Source: Chlorophyllum brunneum
Lineage: Eukaryota; Basidiomycota; Agaricomycetes; Agaricales; Agaricaceae
DNA length: 64,000 nt
Assembly (NCBI GenBank): GCA_963576785.1
Contig: OY756139.1
Span: 992,001-1,056,000, forward strand
Direction: 5' to 3'
The translations under genes were made by a program, and so were the position numbers. The notes beneath the pieces were generated by a model that saw nothing but the letters and a program-made list of their open reading frames with translations, had not been told where the DNA came from and searched no databases. Below, piece by piece: positions 57,961-64,000 of the stretch. The first letter of the stretch is position 1. Every line of letters starts with the position of its first letter.

Positions 57961-59178
57961 ATGGCCCAGCCCAACGTCCACCTCGCAGAATCCTTTACAA
58001 ATCCACCAAACTATTCCTTCCCTCATCACCGCCTCAACCACACCCTCCGCGACCCAAACAAAACTCCCATCGTCCTCGTAGCATGCGGCTCGTTCAGCCC
58101 CGTCACATACCTTCACTTACGCATGTTCGAAATGGCAAAAGACTATGTCAGGCAAAACACAGATTTCGAAATCGTTGGCGCATACCTCAGTCCTGTCAGC
58201 GACATGTACAAGAAACCTGGCCTTCTCTCTGCTCGCCATCGGTGCGTCTGCTGTCCTCCTCGGCCACACTCCTATTTTTGCCTCCATTCCCGCACTCGGT
58301 GTATCTATAAGCCATCCGCCACTTGCGCTTTCCCGGAGAGCGCGCCTTCCCATCCGATTGCCCATTTAGGCAACCTCATCCTATCTTAATGACGTGCTGT
58401 GGCTGCTGGACTGTCAAAGATATGAGTCACCTTCCGTGCCATCCCCATAATCTTCATGATTATCTCCACTTAAGTCTCGTGACAATGCTGATCTTCTTTT
58501 ATCCAGGGTCAACATGTGCACGCTCGCTGCCGAGGAATCCAATAATTGGCTGATGGTGGATCCCTGGGAAGCTTTTCAATCATACCAGCGTACTGCAATA
58601 GTGCTTGACCATTTTGACCATGAAATCAACACCGTCCTCGGGGGCGTAAGAACACCGAACGGCGAACACCGGACCGTTCGCCCAATGCTCCTTGCTGGCT
58701 CGGATCTCATTGCCACTATGGGCGAACCTGGAGTGTGGAGCTACGCTGATGTGTGTCCACCTGGTGTTGATGTACTACTCCAAATTGATGGTCATTACAG
58801 CTAGACCACATTCTGGGTCGGTACGGGTGTCTTATCGTAGAGAGAGCGGGGACAGGGATGGATCAAGCTGTAGACAGCCTTGCCCGCTGGCGTAACAATA
58901 TTTATCTGATATCACAATTAATCCAAAACGATGTTTCGAGCACCAAGGTACGTTCCTATGACCTTTGGTGTGTTAATACCCGCTCAGCTAGTTGCCCCAA
59001 GGTTCGCTTATTCTTAAGAAGAGGACTCTCTGTACGATACCTGCTACCGAATGCTGTTGTGGACTACATCGAGCAGCGCTCTCTCTACCAGGACGAGGGG
59101 GCTGCTAGCTCGGACAAGGGGAAGGACAGGGACGTCAGTGGGAGTGGCTCCAGGAGGGAAGTATCACAAATACGCTGA
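57961..59178 (+). CDS. NMA1: Nicotinamide/nicotinate mononucleotide adenylyltransferase (NMNAT)
   Basis: Joins NMN (or NaMN) with ATP to make NAD (or NaAD), the last adenylation step of NAD synthesis. Signatures: the nucleotidyltransferase core LVACGSFSPVTYLHLRMFEMA (GxFxPxTxxH class), then YLSPVSDMYKKPGL, LAAEESNNWLMVDPWEAFQ, RPMLLAGSDLIATMGEPGVW, the ILGRYGCLIVERAGTGM strand and SSTKVRLFLRRGLSVRYLLP (ISST-x-R type). C-terminal tail is Ser/Asp/Lys-rich and ends SQIR. Three introns are inferred: an unusually long one (58242-58506, 265 bp), 58751-58800 and 58949-59001. Length is about 285 residues, normal for the family. Confidence 0.92.
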
Positions 59179-60451
59179 CAAGGACTATTTATCTGGATGG
59201 GTAGGGAATACGTTTGGCAGTTTGTTTTGAATGGAAGGGAGCTCATAGATTTGCTGCATACAGACTGGCATATTGGCTATCTAATGTGTGCTGTGTTACA
59301 ACTGTTGTATCTGGTGCTGTGCGGAATTATTCACATTTTCGACGACTTAAATCCCGTTCTGCCCTTTGTCTCGCTTATCAATACGGTTCGATGTCTACTT
59401 TCACTACCAAGTCTGGCTTTTTGTTAACCTGGACAAATCGCAGACCCTGTGACATTATATTGGTCGGCAGAGCTCCCGTATTTCAAACTAAGCTGGCCGC
59501 GTTGATAAAGGTCGGTTCGGGTCGGATTTCGCTCAATTTATCACGCACTCAAGATTACCATTATCCGTTTGATCGATCTTGAAATTTTGCCCAAGCCAGT
59601 CCGTGACATACGAGCTATATCAACATGGATGTCGAGCGCCACTGCCAAACATGACATGACGTCCCTGAGGATCTGACGCCACGCAGTGCCTTACACACAC
59701 CCGGCAAAAAGAACAGCGAAACTCGCAATCCATTAGTCTGGCGGAAATTGCTATCATAAAAGAGTTTCGAAGTCCCAGGGACATCGGGAAGGCATTCTGA
59801 AACTGTAGAATGAAGCCTGTGCCCTCTTTCCCGTGTTGAGAACGAACACTTCTTGTCCACAATGGGTTCGACCACGATGTGTGCCTTCGTTCCACCCGCG
59901 CCACGCCTAGGGAGAACCCATCCATCATGTGTACAATTGGCAAACGCGCCCTCCCTGTATGCCTAGTCCCTCTGGTCTTTGATGGTAATCCGAGGGGTTG
60001 AATAGTGGGTCGCGTCAACTAAGGTGTGGAATGCTCCCTTCCTAACGCCACAGCTTGCTGATTTGCGGTCGTGAGGGGCGGTTTGTACTCATTGCTTCTG
60101 TTCTCATGGGCTGTTGCAGCCGGGCAATCGTTTTGGGGGGAAGGGCTTCAGATAGTCATGCCGGTCAAGCGCGTCCGTTATGCTTTCGATGTGGTCTCTT
60201 CGTTGCCGTTTTATAAAGGTCACCCGCCCTACCTGGGACCCAAACTTCAGCCCTTTTGAGGCGCAGTGGCACGTTCTTTGGCCGATAAAAGGTCTCTTGA
60301 GACATCCCGTCATTCATTCTCACTGTGTTGAGCATCTTCAATCTACACACTACATTCCTTTTACCTCGTTCTACCACTCATTCCCCCCTCGCTGATATCG
60401 CGCCCCTTTCCATCATCTATACTCACTCCTTTCAATTAAATATCAACCAAG
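59179..60451. other. 1.3-kb intergenic region
   Basis: No gene supported. Frames at 59214-59582 and 59620-60018 look coincidental. The right end is the MFS promoter, with ttataaagg at 60211 and gataaaagg at 60284, and a pyrimidine-rich leader. Confidence 0.45.
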
Positions 60452-62775
60452 ATGGCTGTCACCGTTTGCGAGGATGCGTCTACCACAGACGTCGTCGCTC
60501 CCCAAGCGGGCTTGGAGTCTGTACATGATATCGAGGCTGGCATTGGCCGGCCTGAGGGGTTTTTCCTACAAGAAAGAGAGATTATGTGAGTTTCTGTTGC
60601 TTCACTACGCAGCTCATTGGGCACCGAAATCTGACATAGGTCTCTGTTTCTATGCTGGTCTTCTCGGCCTGACATGTAGTCGGCGCGTTGATTTGCGCAT
60701 GCTTCCTTTGCTAGGGTTGCTGTATGCCATTGCTTTGATAGACAGGACCAACCTCGGTATCGCGCGCGCTGCAGGGATGGATCATGACCTTGTATGTCCC
60801 TTTCTCCGCATTCTGTTGATGCAGACAACATATTGTGATTGTCTTTCCCCACAGCACCTCAGCCTCGGGTCTCGCTACAGCATCGTCTCTTTCGTCTATT
60901 TTATCCCTTACACCATCCTGTAAGTAATACTCCTCTTTTACAGATTGGTTTCTTTTCATTTCATACACCCAAAATAACCTACCGAAGCACTGACACCGTT
61001 TACCCTGACATTCAATAGACAGTTTCCCAGCAACGTCATTCTCCGAAGGCTCGGAGTCGGCAATTGGCTGACTTTCTGTGTTGTATCGTGGGGCGCCGTT
61101 CAGCTCGCAATGGGATTTGTGCCTTCCTGGAAGTATCTCGCACTCTGTCGGGTCTTGCTTGGTGCCTTCGAGGTATGTACCTAGAATTTAACTGGAGTAT
61201 ACTGCTAAAGGTTTGTCTAGGCCGGGTTCTTTCCTGGTTTAGTCTTTGTGATCACGACATGGTAGGGCGTCTCCTTTGAAGGGTTATATTGAAGTCGCTG
61301 ATCGCTATTTCATCACCGTAGGTACACTCGGCATGAAGTGCAGAAACGGTAAGAGTGTAACCCTTATGGCACGCCCCGAAAGAGAACCTGAATATGATGA
61401 CGTTACCTTTTGGAATGCGAAGCCTTGGCGCCTTCTATGTCGTCTCGATCTTGACGGGTGGCTTCAGCCCCATATTTGCGTATGCCTTGACCCTCCTTGG
61501 TGGGAAGCAAGGTATTTCGGCATGGGCTTGGATTTTTGTGAGTCTCGCGTGGTCTTACATCTTGATAGGTATGATTTTATTTTTAATAGATCGTCGAAGG
61601 AGCTATTACTATATTGTTTGGTCTATTCTCTTGGTTTTTTATCCCCGATTTCCCGGACCAGAATAAATTCCTGACAAAAGAAGAGACGAATTTGGTGCTT
61701 AAACGAGTGGAGAAGGATCGCGGGGATTCCATCCCTGACGAACTCACGGTCAAGAAAATGACACAGCACCTCCGAGATTGGAAAATGTGGGCTTTTGGTG
61801 GGACTTTATTTCTATTCGCAAATTCCGCGGAGGTGCAGGGATGCTGATCATTCCCGCAAAATCACAGCCATCATGTACTTCTGTGCAACGGTGCCCGCGT
61901 ATGCCATTGGGTGTGTAAATCCAGGCGTTCAATGTCCGCAACGATCCACTCAATAAGGCATCCCTTGCCATCAGGTTCTTTGTCACAATTATCCTTCGAT
62001 CTATGGGATGGTCGATTGCGAATTCACTATTGCTGGTAGGGCCATCTTTAGGGTTGTCAAATGTTGACTGATTTCGAATCTTGATCGTCCCGCCCATTCC
62101 AGAGTGCCCCTCCATATGTTTTTGCGGTGCGTGATACGGGGCATTGTGATATCACGCCCTTTGCAGGGAGCTGATGTCACAGTTAGGCCATAAGCGTTAT
62201 GTTCTTCGCATGGTTGTCCGACAAGTATAGGCAGCGAGCGATCTTTATCGCCCTGCAGACCGGGATGACCCTGCTCGGGCTGTTCTTGACTGGTTTCATA
62301 GGATCTGCTTCTTGGAGGTATTTCGGTACGTTGGAGTTGACCATTCTACATTCAGCGAAATAGTCCATTAAGGACAAAATTCCTAGGAATATTTTTGGTA
62401 AACGGCGGCTCTGCAGGGTGTATTCCCGGCATTCTTGCATACGTGAGTGTGAAGTGACCAGCAACGAACAGATGATGCCTTTACCAACGACCGCATTCTG
62501 AGCAGTCTTCAAACAACACAGTCTCACACTCCAAACGTGCCGTTTCCACCGCGATGATCATCTCGTTTGGAGGAGTGGGAGGTATCTTTGCAACCACAGC
62601 GTTCCGTCAGGCAGATTTCCCTCGTTACATACCTGGGATTTATGGGACCATTGCCTGTCAGCTGGCTTTACTGGCACTTCTTGCCGGAACCACTATATAC
62701 TTCAGACAGCAGAACCAGAAATCTGGATCGGGTCGTCAGACAGAGGGGCAAAGTAACTTTGTGTATACTCTATGA
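60452..62775 (+). CDS. MFS permease, allantoate/nicotinate (DAL5/TNA1) type
   Basis: Twelve-TM proton-coupled transporter of the anion:cation symporter group, used by fungi for nicotinate, allantoate, pantothenate and other organic anions. The start at 60452 follows a pyrimidine-rich leader. Evidence after splicing: RRVDLRMLPLLGLLYAIALIDRTNLGIARAAGM (TM1 with the D-R-x-N-x-G-x-A motif), RYSIVSFVYFIPYTIL, FPSNVILRRLGVGNWL and WKYLALCRVLLGAFEAGFFPG (TM4-5 signature). Then AWAWIFIVEGAITI, WFFIPDFPD, the loop LTKEETNLVLKRVEKDRGDS, ATVPAYAIG, VMFFAWLSDKYRQRA, SAGCIPGILAY and ADFPRYIPGIYG. About eleven short introns are inferred; the one ending at 61858 resolves an apparent stop, so the gene seems intact. 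Substrate cannot be read from sequence. Confidence 0.88.
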
Positions 62776-63921
62776 CTGGAGTTTCTCCGCATCAGAAAGG
62801 GACCCCCTGGACGCATGGACAGTGGGCACCCTGGGTATGAACATCCTGCTATGGGCTCTAACCCCTAGAAACAATGCGAAGTTAGAGGGACGCTAGTCCG
62901 TTGTCACAGAGCACGATTATTTATTTATTGCCTTGCTTGTCAACATCGTGTAAGTATACATACCAGATGCGAGGATGTTCTGATGACATGGGCTACCGTG
63001 GAAATGTCCAGGAAGGTAACTAGGTACTGATTGATAGCGCTGATCGCTACCAGATCACGGGCTTGTCTATTCGGTGTTAAGCGAGGAGGACCGGGTTAAT
63101 ACATTTGATTCGACGAGGCGAACTTGTGATGCACTCAAAGTCTCAAACAGAGATGCACTACGGGGCATTATTCCAATTGGCTAGTCTTCCACCCATTTGG
63201 AATCAGTGATAGATGCTTTGCAGGAGTTTAGTGGCTGTCGGTACTTGTTTCCAGTATATCGTTTCTCACCAAACGAGCTCTCAACTTTTACCAGGTTCCC
63301 CCTGGCCCTGGCCACCCATAACCAAGATCACCTCTAACGTTGCGGTGTTCATGATCATGCCGCAGGATTCCCAGATGGAGCCTGACTCAGACAAATATTG
63401 CAATCAGCCACCGTCCGATAATGGAGACAGGATCGCGTTAACCCTGCATACCGCTTGCTATGGGAGTTCTTCTGCCGCACCTCTGACGCGGTCGGGTAGG
63501 AATCGTAGGATACGAGAGCTCACACAAACTATACCACTGAACCCTCCATGCAGAGAAGATTTTATCCTTGGACTAGAATTGTTGGTGGTTGTAAATCCTG
63601 CTGGCGTTTGTTGTAACCCACATGCGACTTCTCAGCTGCCTCGGAACAAAAACTGGCACTTTGCCAACCAATCACATACCAGCAATTCGACTAGGTTTCC
63701 TGTTTACGGAAGGTGTCAGTATAGTAGTCTATGCATCATTTCATCCACCCAGAACAGATGACAGGAGCTCAGGGTTGGCGTTGGTGCGGCTCACCCTGAA
63801 CGTTCTCATCCCCTTGACAGTCCTTGTATAAAACTTGCATAAAGGATCTTCATGTTCTCACCGCCATTCACCCACTCCGCCCCCTCTGTCCTTCCTCTTC
63901 TTTTCCCTGTAGAGTCCAATA
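62776..63921. other. Intergenic, no gene seen
   Basis: A 182-codon frame at 63213-63761 lacks an ATG near its start, a domain and sensible composition. The last 100 bp are the promoter of the next gene. Confidence 0.5.
63827..63833 (+). promoter_or_regulatory. TATA box of the right-edge gene
   Basis: TATAAAA 95 bp before the start codon at 63922, followed by a pyrimidine-rich tract from 63861 to 63910. A strong fungal core promoter layout. Confidence 0.6.
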
Positions 63922-64000
63922 ATGTCGGCTTCGGATCGTGAGTATTACTCGGAATCTGATTTGAAGGGCGTATCCAAGGAATCCTCTCTCGATTCGATCA
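63922..64000 (+). CDS. 5' end of an unidentified gene, cut by the window edge
   Basis: The open frame begins MSASDREYYSESDLKGVSKE after a TATA box and pyrimidine tract, and continues past the end of the window. Acidic/Ser-rich starts like this occur on fungal membrane transporters, but the 26 codons visible do not identify it. Confidence 0.5.
   Translation, partial: MSASDREYYSESDLKGVSKESSLDSI

Noticed and set aside
61801..61858. Apparent in-frame stop in the MFS permease, suggesting a pseudogene
   Set aside because: Using the donor after WAF (gtggga) and the acceptor aaatcacag joins WAF to AIMYFCATVPAYAIG in frame and skips the stop.
63213..63761. 182-codon plus-strand frame near the right end
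   Set aside because: No ATG near its start, no splice structure, no motif; composition resembles non-coding DNA.
1..64000. tRNA, rRNA, CRISPR array or intact transposable element
   Set aside because: No cloverleaf with A/B boxes, rRNA core, regularly spaced repeats, transposase or reverse transcriptase motif was found by reading both strands; short tRNAs could still be missed by eye.

Overview
The window comes from a fungus, most likely a basidiomycete (Agaricomycetes). Protein genes are packed on both strands and broken by many short introns of about 45-60 nt with GTRNGT donors. The gene repertoire is fungal: mitochondrial Hsp70, Tim22, eIF4G, TRK potassium transporter, alpha-arrestin, Pol IV-type polymerase X, NMN adenylyltransferase, a DAL5-type MFS permease and several F-box proteins. 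All gene models were joined by hand from open frames plus splice signals and have not been checked against transcripts. No tRNA, rRNA, CRISPR array or intact transposon was recognised.

Layout. 1-7.9 kb: 3' part of mtHsp70, a divergent DCTN5 / TMEM70-like pair, a gene-poor stretch, a BTB/POZ protein and an EEP-family phosphodiesterase. 7.9-10.1 kb: no gene seen. 10.1-21.9 kb: five consecutive metabolic genes of only two families. Three belong to the oxaloacetate acetylhydrolase (OAH)-like branch of the isocitrate lyase/PEP mutase superfamily, and two are flavocytochrome b2-like enzymes (cytochrome b5 domain plus FMN domain) that lack a mitochondrial presequence. 22.5-28.8 kb: an F-box protein divergent from a large Fe-S RecB-type nuclease fused to an SF1 helicase. 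29.9-41 kb: TRK transporter, eIF4G and another F-box protein, all on the minus strand. 43.3-52.6 kb: a third F-box-like protein, Tim22, a GPI-type cupredoxin, a small hypothetical protein and an alpha-arrestin. 53-64 kb: a proline-rich protein with a duplicated motif, polymerase X and NMN adenylyltransferase sharing a 155-bp promoter, an MFS permease, and the first codons of a gene running off the right edge.

The most interesting region is 10.1-21.9 kb. Wood-decay fungi make oxalate by hydrolysing oxaloacetate (OAH) and by oxidising glyoxylate with a flavohemoprotein glyoxylate dehydrogenase related to flavocytochrome b2. Finding only these two families side by side, in three and two copies, suggests an oxalate biosynthesis cluster built by tandem duplication. 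Substrate assignments are inference from family and context. The sequence directly shows the family motifs, the missing PEP-mutase signature, the missing presequences and the xKL C-termini of both flavoproteins.
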